NCBI RefSeq assembly: GCF_017654505.1
Contig: NC_054548.1
Coordinates: 34,919,774 to 34,983,773 of the forward strand
Source: Polyodon spathula
Lineage: Eukaryota; Chordata; Actinopteri; Acipenseriformes; Polyodontidae
DNA length: 64,000 nucleotides
Direction of reading: 5' to 3'
In this document: one piece after another, positions 22,843 to 37,880 of the stretch
Position numbering within the stretch: position 1 is the first letter of the stretch
Layout: each line of letters starts with the position of its first letter
Made by a program: the position numbers and the translations under genes
Notes under the pieces: generated by a model
Database searches by the model: none
The model's input: the letters and a program-made list of their open reading frames with translations, nothing else
Told to the model about the DNA's origin: nothing

Positions 22843-24232
22843 TGTAACAGGGCGAGGAGCCTTGTATACTGAATTATTTATTTTTAAAACGGGGTCTCCC
22901 CCTCCTCCCCTGTGTTATTTTGTGTTTGTTTGTTATGATCTATTGGATTTAAATATGATGGCGTACCCGTGAGTTTTGTTTGTTACTGTTTTAAATGTGT
23001 TCTGGCAGAGGCGAGGTAGGAAGCTCGTCCTCTGCCTGGAATAATTAAAAATCTTAATGTGTGGCTGTAGCAGGGGGAGATCTGCACTGACTCTGCTGGC
23101 GTGTTCACGGTGCTGCAGGAGGAGGGCGGCAGTCGTCCAACAACTGCCTGTGAGTCATGGCAGTGACACGGGGAGGTGGGAAAGTGGGTGTGTGGACTTT
23201 CCCCCTCTCTGAATGGCTGAGAGGCGGGTCTTGGGGAGATTGTTAGCCCTATAAGTTAATGCTCTGTTGTTTCCTCAGGTCTGCCCACTTAGATGCGCCG
23301 AGAGTGCGGAAGCTCTGGTCCAGGACCGAGAATCAGCCGGGAATAAAAGAAACAGTTTCACAGCGAGACAGTGAGAGCGGGGAACACTTGGGCAGACCCC
23401 GGAGTATTGTAATGGAGCAGGCTAGTTAGCCGGCAGTGTAGGACTGTGATCCGGGTCGCACGGGTAGCGGCGACTGGGATATAGCTGTCAAGCGCAGCAA
23501 CTTTTCTTTGTAGTTTTGTTACTGTTTTATTTTCCCTGTTTCTTCGTGCCTTCTGTTTTGAATTATTGTTTCGAAGCACCTGCAAGGGCGCCGGTATTGT
23601 GTACCATCGCTTGGTATTCCCGTGGTTCTGTTTACAATCGTTGGGAAGCAGACCACGGACTGACAGCGCCATCTGCGGGCGAAAAGAAAAAGAGCACCCC
23701 AAAATAAAACTGGGCATCTGTGCGGTGTTGCCAAATCCACCTGTCTGTCTCCTGTGTCAGTGAATTACCCACCACCCTTCCACAGTGGCTGTTGGCTAAT
23801 GCATTGTTAAACTAGTCGGAAGTCACACGCAATTAATAAACTCGTGCAGATTGTGGCCGAGGGGTAATAGAATAATGACCAGCTAGTTAAACCCCTCGAC
23901 CACAGTCTATAATCCCGCAGCTCTCCCTGCTCTGGTTGGGTGTACAGAGGAGAGTATGAGAGCGAGAGGAGAGAGAACAAACTAAAATACAGATTCTAGG
24001 AACAGTGACAGCAACTAGCCAGCCTGACCTAGAATCCTATTATTGTTTGTGTTTGTGATTTGTTTTGTTTAACTCTTTCTTTTGTGCTCTGTGAGCAAAG
24101 TATTTTTTGTTTAAATATTTATTTTTGTCTTTAATAAATGGCGCGCAGTGCGTCTTTTTGTACTGCAGTACCTGGTTTGTTTTTGTTCCTGCCTCTGGCC
24201 TGACGTCACCACACGCCATCCATCCTGTCACA
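22843..24232 (+). mobile_element. Solo LTR inserted in the LINE, itself carrying a nested LTR
   Basis: It starts tgtaacaggg, ends catcctgtcaca, and is flanked by perfect gatct duplications (22838-22842 and 24233-24237). It is the same family as the LTRs of the element at 27086-30314. Removing the nested LTR (23066-23784) and one duplication restores a normal 666-bp LTR. Confidence 0.92.
23066..23784 (+). mobile_element. Nested solo LTR, second family
   Basis: It begins tgtagcaggggg and ends cccttccaca, with perfect gtggc flanks (23061-23065 and 23785-23789). The intact relative at 27.3 kb shows the empty site (gtgtggctgtcagctag), which confirms the insertion. The interior is GC-richer than its surroundings. 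Confidence 0.92.
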
Positions 24233-24883
24233 GATCTATTTAAAAAATAGCCATTATTTTTCTCTGGATGTTTTCTATATGTTTTCGTCAATCTACTTCT
24301 GTTAGTCTCTGTTTCATTCCTTCATAGTTTGCCTTTTTAAAATTGTAAACCCTAGCTTTAGTCATTTGGGTTTTAAAAAGCACTTCAAATGAGACCATAT
24401 TCTCAGTTTGCCAATGGTTCCCTGACTTCTGTTTTAGTTAATCTGTCTTTGTTGTTTGAAAAGACTAAATAAAGGCATGCCTCCCCTCTAGTCGGTGCCT
24501 TGACAGATTGAGTTAGGAAGCAGTCATTTGTCATTTCTACCATTTTAATTTAGTCTGTAGTACTCCCCGCCGGGTTTTCCCATTTTTTATGTGGGAAGTT
24601 GAAATCTCTCATTAATATGACTTGTTCTTTGCTGCACACATTTCTAATGCCATTGTATAACAGATTATTTTGCTCGGTGTCTGAATTTGGTGGTATATAG
24701 CATGCCTCTATTATTATGCACTTTGAATTGTTGTCCATTATTCAGACCCATATTGATTCTAGATTTAACACCTGGGCTTCATTTTTGATGTATAGCACTA
24801 CCTCCCTGCCTCTTCTGTCTTTCCTATACAGTGTATACCCACTAATATTATATTTGTCTCCATCACTCTTGGATAATCATTTT
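24233..24883 (-). pseudogene. CR1-like LINE, endonuclease half
   Basis: The minus strand at 24550-24738 encodes YIPPNSDTEQNNLLYNGIRN and then MRDFNFPHKKWEN, the endonuclease block normally reading GDFN. It lies on the 5' side of the RT half at 20936-22842 and is separated from it only by the solo LTR. Stops and the R-for-G change at GDFN show decay. Confidence 0.8.
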
Positions 24884-25790
24884 GTGTGTTTTTTTGTTTA
24901 AACTGTTTATTTTGTTAATTATTAAATACCAGTGCAGCAGCACAGTTTTGCCTGTACAACCTGTATTTTTGTTTAATTTCCTGGTTTGACATCACACCTA
25001 CACGCACCACTCAAGCCATCCTTGACATGTGGTGCCTTGAGTGGGTTAAACAATGCCTCCACCATCAGAAGGAGACTGCCTGCAGCTCCCACTTTTACCA
25101 TCAGAGGGAGACTGCCTGCAGCTCCCACCTTCACTGTAGAGGGAGGCTGCATGCTGCTCCGTCCTCCATCACCAGGGGGAGAAGTGGAGCTCCCATTGCC
25201 GCCTTACTGGCTGGGGACTCCCCTCCTACTGTCATCTTCTGAGAGCCCGAAGCTGTCCGGAGCTATAGCTGTCGGAAGATCCAGAGCTGTCGATGTGGGA
25301 GGGGCCGGAGCTACCGCTGTCTCTCCCTTTTATCTCAGGGCCCGGAGCTGTCTCTGGCTGGGGGTCCATAACCACCGCTGTCTGGGGGTCCGGAACCAGA
25401 GCTGTCGCCGCCTGAGGACTTGCTCCTACCCTGTCCTCCACCATCCAGGACTACTGAGTTTACTTCGCCTGGGGTCGCCAGAACTGCTTTGTCTGGGGTC
25501 GTCTGCTCTTCATCGCCTGGGGTCATCAGCTTTGCTTCGCCTGGGGTTGCCAGTTCTGCTTCGCCTGGAGTCACCTGCTTGCCATCACCTGGGTTCGTCT
25601 GCTCGCCATCTCCTGGGGATGTCTGCACGCCCCTGCCGAGAGATATTGTCGGCTTAATAATGCCCGGGGTTGCCAGTGTGCTGCAGCCCGAATTGTCACT
25701 GGGAGGCCAAGGGAAGCCTCCATTCCCACCTCTGAACTATAAAAAGGACTTTTGGAGTTTTAAGGGGAGAGGTGGCCGTTGAGGCCATCT
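24884..25790 (+). mobile_element. Truncated short LTR element: 3' LTR part plus repetitive interior
   Basis: About 24884-25027 matches the end of the LTR family at 22.8 and 27.1 kb. It is followed at 25028 by tgtggtgccttgagtggg, in the position of a primer-binding site (compare tgtggtgtccagcgtggg at 27718). The interior repeats tcgcctggggtc-type units (25455-25640) that keep several frames open, for example a 223-codon plus frame with SPGV-type repeats. It ends with ggtggccgttg and a purine-rich run, as the full copy does, but no 3' LTR follows. Confidence 0.7.
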
Positions 25791-27085
25791 GCTGTGCATA
25801 AAGGGGAGCGAGATGCCCTCCCCTTTTTTATTTGTTGTTGTTGTTGTTATTATTAATAGATATAAATTGTAATTTTGTGCGGGTGGACAAAAGCCACCCG
25901 ACGTTGTTTGTTGTTTCAGACGACGAAAAAGTACATGAAACTATAATTTAATTAATACAGAACATACATTTATGAAATTACATTAAAATGAGCTGTCTAA
26001 CTATTTTTTTTTCTGTCCTGATGTACTTGCTTTATTATGTTTTATTAAATGTCCCTTCTCTTGTTTCGCCATATCTTCTGAAACACATGTCTGTTTTGTT
26101 TTTTCCACCTTTACTACCTTTCAATCCCACCTGTCCATTGATTTAAATGCTGAAATGATGTAAAAACTGTAATTTGCATCATTTAACATATTGGTTTCTC
26201 ATTTAAATACTGAACAGTTATTCTGCCACATTTATGTAAATCTCACCCATTCCACCTGTCTTAAACATCAGAGGAAAAGTTTTTCATTTTATGTTGGAAA
26301 CAACGTTCAGGATAAAGAGTCAGATTAAAACAAATGGTGCCAGTGAGTTTCGGACTGTCGGAAGACACTTTTGATATTCAGGGCCATCATATTTTAATCA
26401 CCAAACCGTGAATAAACAGAAATGTCTTGCAATTTCCTTGTGGAAGTGAAACCCTCAAGCATGCGTTGCTGTTTGTTATTTCATCAGCTACAAGCGCCCA
26501 TCATGCATTTTGTGTCGACCCACATCCTGAGGTGGGCCGCTGCTGACCCGAGTATGGTTTCACACTAGCGCGGGATTGTGCACTGGGCAGCCAGGGTAGG
26601 GATGCCAAGTGGAAAGGTACTGTAGAAGGAGGGTTACTCAGAAGCGGACATTCTGGGCATGGATAAATATTGAAGCAGACACATGTCATAGCAGACATAT
26701 AAAGCTGACCAGCTATATACTCAGAAACAATCTATACTGTAAACTGTTGAAACTGTCTGGTCAGTGACCCCTAGTGCCCCCACCGTGGTATTACATTTTT
26801 TTAGTTCCTGTTTTTTCAACTTAGCTCCCTCTTGAGAGTTTCCTGGGTCATTCTACCAGGTTGCCTTTTGTACTTTGTAAAAATTTTGAAAATCACTGTG
26901 TATTTAAAAAAAAAAAATAAAGTTTTAGCATAAAAACAACGTTTAAAATGTACCAAAAACACTTTTGCTGAGCTTAACAACAATAAAAACCTTTAAATTA
27001 AAAGCCCTGAATTGCTGTTTAAACTATATTTTGCATCAACTCTGTGATGGACACATAAATAACTCTCTGACAAAGTATTTAAGCT
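25791..27085. other. Intergenic, no gene seen
   Basis: AT-rich. A GC-richer island at 26500-26700 with a 65-codon minus frame has no domain I recognise. Nothing is supported. Confidence 0.5.
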
Positions 27086-27717
27086 TGTAACAATGCAAGC
27101 AGCACTGTACAGTATTTATTTTTAGAACTGAGTTTCCCCCTACGCCCCTGTGCAGTTTATTTTGTGTTTTGTATTATGATTTGTTTATTTGTGTTTATTA
27201 TGTATTGCATTTATGAAGGCGTAGCCGTGCGTTTGTTTTGTTATTGGTTTGGTTTGATTTTTGTTCTGGCGGAGACGAGATTGGCAACCCGTCCACTGCC
27301 AGTTGCTAACTGAAAACCTTGTGGTAATGTGTGGCTGTCAGCTAGTGCATTGTTAAACTAGCCGGCAGTCACACAATTAACAAACTCATGCAGATTGTGG
27401 CGGTATTTAAGTCTGCAGCTCTCCCTGCTCTGGGTGGGATGTTTGGAAGTGGATAGCGAGAGAGCGAGATTCATTTAAAACTAAAAAGAAAGTATAGAAT
27501 CAGTGAAGGCGATTGCCCAGCCTGACCTATGTTTGTGATTTTGTTTTTGTTTACATCTTTTGTTTCACTCTGTGAGCAGTATTTATTTTTGTTTAAATAT
27601 TTTATTTATTTTTGTATTTAAAATAAACGGCCAACATGCGTCTCTTGTTGCACCTGCAGTTCCAGTGTGCTTCCTTATTCTGGCCTGACGTCACCGCAAC
27701 GCCATTTCCTGTCACAT
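27086..27717 (+). repeat. 5' LTR
   Basis: 632 bp. It contains a polyadenylation-like AATAAA context near 27620 and the shared segment with gtgtggctgtcagctag, which is the empty-site form of the nested insertion at 23.07 kb. Confidence 0.85.
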
Positions 27718-28190
27718 GTGGTGTCCAGCGTGGGATCAACAGCACCTCCTGGACGCAGGCTGCAAACGGTATTCCAGAGAGAGGGTACTGCAGTTTTTTT
27801 TTCTCACTTTTTTTTATAACTTTTGATGGGAGGAAAGAAGAGGATGGCAAGGAGACAGCTGCAGCAGCAACAGCAGGCACAGGAGGAGATCAGCTGAGAA
27901 GCCTTCCTCCACAGCATAAGCAAGACCTACTGTTGCTGCATATGTGGGGAGTGGAGGCATTTCCCAGTTAATTTCCCCCTCCCCAAAGAAGAGTGGTCTT
28001 ACAGCTGCTGAAGAGGGGACATGGACCTGGAGTGGGAGATGTCGGTGCATCAACAACCCAAGAGGGAGGAGCCCGAAAATCCTGCGCCTGAGTGGGAGGA
28101 GCCCAAACGTCCTACGCTTCAGTGGGAGGAGTCCGAACGTCCACAGCCCAAGAGGGGGGGTCGGTGCATCCATAGCCCAAGAGGGGGAAG

Positions 28191-29168
28191 TTGGTGCATT
28201 CACAGCCCAAGGGGGGGGAGTCGGTGCATCCACAGCCTAAGAAGGGGAAGGCCGAACATCCACAGCCCAGGTACCCGCTAGCAGAGGTAGAATGCCTTCT
28301 GGTTCCATCTCCCACTGCCATGGGAGGACTGCTTGTCACTCCCACCTCCACCAGCAGAGGGAGTATGCCTGCTGGTTCCCCAACTGCAGCCAGAAGGGGA
28401 GGGGCCCCTGCCACCTTCACAGCCAGAAGGGGAGAAGCCCCTTCCGCCTTCATCACCTTCACTCCTATCATGGCCACTTCCTTCACCACCCCCACAATTA
28501 CGAGGAGAGGAGCGGGAGCTACCTCTGCCTCCAGCCCCACCAGCAGAGGGAGGATACCATCATCACCACCTGGAAAAGAGGAGCAGGAGCTGCCTCTGTC
28601 TCCACCCCTGCTAGAGGGAGAGAAGCAGGAGCAGCCTCTCCCTTCATCATTGGAGGGACCAGGCCAGGATGCTGCCAGTCCTCAGCAGCCCCTGCATAGG
28701 TTGCTGAGAGGAGCACGGGGGAAAACTGCTCGGCCACAGTGGCTGCGAAGAGGGCCAACCCCAGCACCACAGCTAGTCCTGGCTCTCCTCCTCCCATCAC
28801 CGCCCAAGGATGCCTGCCTCGCACCGCCCAAGGATGCCTGTCACGCACCGCCCAAGGATGCCTGCCTCTCACCAACCAAGGATGCCTGCCTCACACCTCC
28901 CAAGGATGCCACATCTGCATCGCCCAAGAATGCCACGTCTGCATTGCCTGGGGCTGCCTGTTGCTCCACATCATCTGGGCTGCCTGTGGCTTCGCATCGC
29001 CTGGGGCTGCCTGTGGCTCCGCATCGCCTGGGGCTGCCTGTGGCTCCGCATCGCCTGGGGCTGCCTTGTGCTCTGTATCACCTGGGGCTGCCTGTTGCTC
29101 CACATAGCCCAGGCTGCCTGCTGCTCTGTATTGTCTGGGGCAGCCTGTGTCTCTCTTATATCCCCTAG
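28191..29168 (+). CDS. Repeat-rich open frame inside the LTR element
   Basis: A 325-codon frame, Pro/Ala/Ser-rich, with short in-phase repeats: PPKDACLA-type octapeptides (24-bp DNA units, about 28800-28920) and GLPVAPHRL-type decapeptides (30-bp units, about 28970-29100). Because the units are multiples of three, other frames and the antisense strand also stay open, for example APGDAEPQ-type repeats on minus. No domain, signal or membrane segment is seen. It may encode a Gag-like or captured protein, or may be non-coding minisatellite. The related copy at 25.4 kb keeps the PG-containing repeats but not this exact protein. Confidence 0.3.
   Translation: MVHSQPKGGESVHPQPKKGKAEHPQPRYPLAEVECLLVPSPTAMGGLLVTPTSTSRGSMPAGSPTAARRGGAPATFTARRGEAPSAFITFTPIMATSFTTPTITRRGAGATSASSPTSRGRIPSSPPGKEEQELPLSPPLLEGEKQEQPLPSSLEGPGQDAASPQQPLHRLLRGARGKTARPQWLRRGPTPAPQLVLALLLPSPPKDACLAPPKDACHAPPKDACLSPTKDACLTPPKDATSASPKNATSALPGAACCSTSSGLPVASHRLGLPVAPHRLGLPVAPHRLGLPCALYHLGLPVAPHSPGCLLLCIVWGSLCLSYIP
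28800..29100. repeat. 24-bp and 30-bp minisatellites
   Basis: Five copies of a 24-bp unit (caccgcccaaggatgcctg...) pass into several copies of a 27-30-bp unit (cgcatcgcctggggctgcctg...). Both periods are multiples of three. Confidence 0.85.
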
Positions 29169-29782
29169 GGTTGCCGAGGGTCCCGCTTCACCTGGGGTCG
29201 CTGAGGGCTCTGCTTCGCCTTGGGTTGCTGAGGGCTCTGCTTTGCCTGGGGCACCTGCCTGGCTTGTGCTGCCTGGGGCCGCTGCCTGGCTTGTGCCGCC
29301 TGGGTCCGCTGCTAGTCCTGCAGGAACGCAGTAAGCACCGGGGCTGGCACCTCAGAAAAGGGGGCTGTCGGCTACAAAGAAGGGGGGAGAGGACAAGAGA
29401 CCAGCTCCCCCTATTGCAGTGCAGCTGGATGCCCACCAGAGGGCGCGGCCGGCCACGAAGAAGGGTGGGGAGGTCAGGAGACCAGCTCACCCAGTCGCAC
29501 TTTCGCGACAAGAAGTCCGGTGGCCGGAGCCCCACAAAGGGGAGCTGCCGGCCATGAAGAAGGGGGGGAGGTCAGGAGACCAGTTCCACCTGCTACAGTT
29601 CGGCTGGAGCCCCGGAAGAGGGAGCCAGCCAGGAAGACATGGGGGGAGGAGGACCTCCCACCATGGCCACCCCCCTGGATTATTCCAGATCTGTCTTCTC
29701 GGACTTTGAGACTGAGGGAGGAGGTGGCCGTTGGGTCTATGTGTGTGTTGCACAAAAGGGGGGGGGGGGGGGGGGGGGGATA

Positions 29783-30314
29783 TGTAACAAGGCGAGCAGC
29801 CCTGTACAGTATTTGTTTTTAGAACAGAGTTTCACCCTCCACCTCTGTGCAGTTTATTTTGTGTTTTGTATTATGATTTATTTATTTGTGTTTATTATGT
29901 ATTGTATTTATGACGCCACAGTCGTGCATTTGTTTTGTTATTGTTTTGTTTTTATTTTTGTTCTGGTAGAGACGAGATTGGCAGAATACCTGCTGTTTCC
30001 TTCTCCACCGCCATGCCTGCAGCTCTCCCTGCTCTGGGTGGGGTGTTCGGAAGTGGAGAGCGAGAGAGCAAGATTCATTTAAAACTAAAAAGAAAGTATA
30101 GGATCAGTGAATGCGATTGTCCAGCCTGACCTGTGTTTGTGTTTGTGATTTTGTTTTTGTTTCACTCTGTGAGCAGTATTTATTTTTGTTTAGATATTTT
30201 ATTTATTTTTGTATTTAAAATAAACGGCACACCACACGTCTCTGGTTGTAACTGCAGTACCTGTGTGCTTCCTCATTCTGGCCTGACATTCCCGCAATGC
30301 CATTTCCTGTCACA
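29783..30314 (+). repeat. 3' LTR, internally deleted
   Basis: 532 bp. It matches the 5' LTR except for loss of about 100 bp (the region around gtgtggctgtcagctag to the cggtattt stretch). It starts at 29783 after a run of over 20 G and ends gtcaca. Confidence 0.85.
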
Positions 30315-31114
30315 AAGATATATACATTTTAAATCGAACATTTTAAGACAAATACCATGTTCCTAAATGCAATTCTTGTAAAATTATAATTATCAAAGAA
30401 TTCCCTTTTTTGTTTAAATAATGTTACGGAATCTACGAACAGCTCTTTGAAGCACTGACATTTTTGTATAAAAGTGTTAGATACCAACATAATTTTCACG
30501 AAATATTCAGGTTGGATAATTTTCTTCCATTTTGCCAATCTATAAAGCAAGTTAGTTTATTACAAAACACAAAATTAAATATTTTGGAGAAATATATTTG
30601 CAAGCAACATAGTTGACAACAGAGTAACAGTGTTGACAAAAGTAACATAATTGACAGGACAATAAGTGCAGTAGTTATTTTGTTTATTTTTAACATGTTC
30701 ACACAGATATAGAAGTCACAAATGTCATTGTAATACAATTCTACAAATATTAGCATTTATAAGTTGCAATAGACAAAATGTTGTCTTACTATAATATTAG
30801 TGCACACTGAATTTTGGAAACTAAACCAAGAACTCTTTAACTATGCAACTGCAATACAGGAAGATAATTAAGATAATTTTTTTTTTAACTATGCAACTGC
30901 AATGTTTTTAAACATGTACATCTTAACTGTGAGGAGCTGTATGTATTATCAGTGTTGATGTAGAATACAAACTTTCTAATGTTAACAACAACTGTAACAG
31001 CACTGTTAAACATGAAAATTAAAAACATAGCATTTTGAATGTAAACAAGTTCAAAATCAATATTTAGATAGAAAAAAATGTTCAATGCATAAAATGAAGA
31101 TATCTGTATTACAA

Positions 31115-31168
<54 letters not shown>

Positions 31169-31398
31169 GCCATCCAACCCATCAGCAAATTCAGATATAA
31201 CAAAATTATTTTACCAGTGCATTCAGCAACACAAATTATATCAGTAAATGCCATCAACGAATAAGAGAAGCCAGGCCCTAGCAAAAATAAGGAAGATGTA
31301 ACATATCACACTGTAGTATAACACACTGTACACATCAGCAATGTTACTGTTATCAAAGTGGAAGAGCTCAACAATGTCTTCAACAAATTTAAACATTG
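30315..31398. other. AT-rich intergenic DNA with ATT microsatellite
   Basis: It contains (ATT)n at about 31117-31168. A 19-bp direct repeat, ttaactatgcaactgcaat, occurs twice about 49 bp apart (30836 and 30885). No gene seen. Confidence 0.5.
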
Positions 31399-32240
<842 letters not shown>

Positions 32241-32699
32241 TAGGAACTACTTAATAATTTATGATGTATTAATTACTTTGAGTAGAATCAGTTATTTTAT
32301 CCAAAATATGGTATTGGGACAATAAAGGCCCTCTATTGGTAGAATGACCCTCCCACTGCATTGACAGTTTATTTTTTTAAAGATTCGGACCACTGCAAAA
32401 TGGTTTGGGGTTTCTGCTTCCACTGTGGCTTTAGGATAGATATTGTACTGTAATAATAACTCATCCACCTGCTCAAATGTCAACATTACTGTAGCTACTC
32501 ATTTTATGTTTATAAAAAACTACACTCCTCTTCCGCTCCCATTTTAACAAGGGATTTAACTGTGAATGGTTGTCCATAACATTTGGAATGTTGGTGTATC
32601 TATAATGTAAGTACTGCCTCCTAGATATGAATAATTTTACATACAAATTGGCCAACAATATTTGCCACATTTTGCTGATTTCTGAATGTCAGATTGAAT
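32241..32699. other. Intergenic, no gene seen
   Basis: Short minus frames only, with no domain. Confidence 0.4.
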
Positions 32700-32934
32700 A
32701 CTGCAATAGCAGACCCCAGAATTTCAACAAGGAGCTGACGCGCATTGGCTGTTTTACAATGAGTGGCGTGCGGTCTTTCCAGTAAGATTCGGTCTCTAGG
32801 GGCCTAGGTTTCCGCCCTTCGTAGCGTTTCCAGAAACAACATGGCAGCTTCTATGAGCCTGATTTTGCAGTAAGCCAGCGGCAGTGGCAGGATCCTATTT
32901 CTACAGTGTACTTATTGTCGCGGCTTAGTAAGAG
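32700..32934 (+). promoter_or_regulatory. Possible host-gene promoter and 5' UTR
   Basis: CpG content is locally raised (tgacgcgcattgg, ggcgtgcggtc, cgcccttcgtagcg, ttgtcgcggc) against an AT-rich background. An inverted CCAAT (attggctg) is at about 32743. A short upstream frame with a good start context (aacaacatggcagc at 32841, 10 codons) precedes the candidate start. There is no TATA. The call is compositional only. Confidence 0.35.
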
Positions 32935-36053
<3,119 letters not shown>

Positions 36054-37220
36054 GTAAGACCTATCTCATGCACTATATCCTTCATTTGGAGGCTATCAAA
36101 GTCGAGCAGCCTTTACAGACTTGGGGGTAATAGGAGCAGATTTGCAAACAGAATGCCGCCGTCCCCCGTCCCCCCCAACCCCAGCATGATAGTTCTGTGC
36201 TGCTTGAAGATTGAACTGAATAGTGATGGCAATGAGCCAAAGAGATTGAACTGAATAGTGATGGCTATGAGCCGAAGAAGACGTAAGAAGGCATCGAGAG
36301 ATGATGTACTCTTCATAAATAAATTAATGCTAATAAATATCTGTATAAATATATATGCTGATACAGTTTGTTGAAGTTGCTCAGAACAACGAATTCACTA
36401 TTTTCCATAATCTGTACAGTATTATAATTTACAGAGAACTGAAGCTAGAGGACCTGTTTTACTTGTACATTTCTTAGCTATTCCCTGGGGCCTGGGCTAA
36501 GTACTCTGAACTAAACAGTTGAATATTTACCTAGTCAGAGAGCTATTAAAATGAAGTACCCCACCGATATACAGTTAGAAAAGATTGGGAAGCAATGCAA
36601 GTTGATGGCTTTGTCTTTAGGGGGCTGGGTTTTGAAATATAAAGAGCATCCATTTAAAACAGCCTTGTATTGTGCATGATGAACCATTTTCTTTGTTGAA
36701 ATAGGTCTGTAGGCTACCAATGCCCTGCTGTCCCTGTGTATTCAGGAAGCCATGTCTTAATGTGATATTCACTAGTGCCAGCAGTGAAAGTAGTGGTAAC
36801 AATAAACACAGGCAGGAATCTCTAGTACTGGTTAGGCTGCTGAGGGGAGTAGATTGCTATGGACAATGCCAAATGCAACTGATTAAAAACCTAAGCCTAT
36901 TTTTTTTTGTTTTCTAATCAACACCTAGAATTAAAATTTGCCTAATGTGTCATGTGAACTGTATGGCTCATAATAACGTAACACATCTATTTTAAATAGT
37001 TTGAAGCGTTGTGAAGAGTATTGGAGCTGCCAATATGAAAGCGAGCGGCTGAATCTTTAGATATTTTTTATTATCTTTGTTACTTTTACATTGATTGCTA
37101 CAGTATGAATCTTATTTGGTAAAAGACTCAAACTGGGCTCAAGGCATGGTTTGTGGGGATTCTCAGGTTTGCAGTTGTCTGCTTCACAAGCATAAGCAAC
37201 TGTTCAAGAACCTGATACTG
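36054..37220. other. No gene seen; 35-bp tandem duplication
   Basis: A 35-bp unit (attgaactgaatagtgatgg...) is duplicated at 36209-36280 with few changes. Other text is AT-rich. Confidence 0.5.
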
Positions 37221-37880
37221 TAGTAGGGCTGTTATTCTTTCCCTGTAAAAAATGGCAGTCTACACAGGTATTTCACAATTAAACAGTGTAGTAAAGCAGA
37301 AAAAAATAGTGTCACATTCAGAATTGATAATTATACAACAACTGTTTATACAACAAATATTTAAATGCTTACCTGAAAAACAGTAAATTCTAAATTGTAG
37401 AGTATTTATTTAGTTTTTTATGTCCTCACTTTAAAAACATTCTCCAGTATTTTCACCATCAGTGAATTGTCAAACAAAATAAAAACATAAAAAAAATAAG
37501 ACACGTGAAATGTCCCCTTGTACTGGACAGAGCAATCTTTTAGAAATAATTCCGATCTTTGATGCAGCTGGTGTCTTTCTTTTTTGTTGTTTAAAATGTC
37601 AATTGTTCAGCTTAGAGCACTCTTAAGCAGTGTGTTCAGTCATTTACCGGAAGCAAACTAAACCGACTGCCAGGTTCCTAAATGCAGTGTACAGTTACAG
37701 GTAGTGCAATAATAAGGCAAACATTTGATGTAATTATTTAAATGATACAAAATATATATATTTGCAGAATTCTTTCAGAAATGGGGATTTTGACGGGGAA
37801 CTACATATTATACGGTAATGGGTACATTTTACGGAAATCGTGATAATGTGATAACCGTGAAAGTAAATACAGCCCTACTG
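37221..37880. mobile_element. Possible hAT-type MITE
   Basis: The left end tagtagggctgt and right end acagccctactg are 11-bp inverted repeats about 660 bp apart. The right part (ggaaatcgtgataatgtgataaccg) resembles fish hAT termini. No 8-bp target duplication was found, so the boundaries may have decayed. Confidence 0.4.

Larger units (their letters stand above)
27086..30314 (+). mobile_element. Complete short LTR retroelement without recognisable gag-pol
   Basis: Two LTRs (27086-27717 and 29783-30314) enclose a 2.07-kb interior. Both LTRs run TGTAAC...GTCACA. Flanks aagct and aagat match 4 of 5, a probable target duplication. A primer-site-like tgtggtgtccagcgtggg follows the 5' LTR, and a G-rich polypurine run precedes the 3' LTR. 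No protease, RT, RNase H or integrase motif is visible in any frame. It was therefore presumably moved by enzymes of another element, and the class (Gypsy-like) is inferred from LTR layout only. Confidence 0.8.

Noticed and set aside
24986..25657. 223-codon plus frame as a host gene
   Set aside because: It spans an LTR end and in-frame minisatellite units. The antisense frames are equally open, and the related copy at 28 kb shows it belongs to a mobile element.
28021..28281. Tandem 27-30-bp units as a CRISPR-like array
   Set aside because: The units are contiguous and imperfect without spacers, and lie inside an LTR element of a vertebrate genome.
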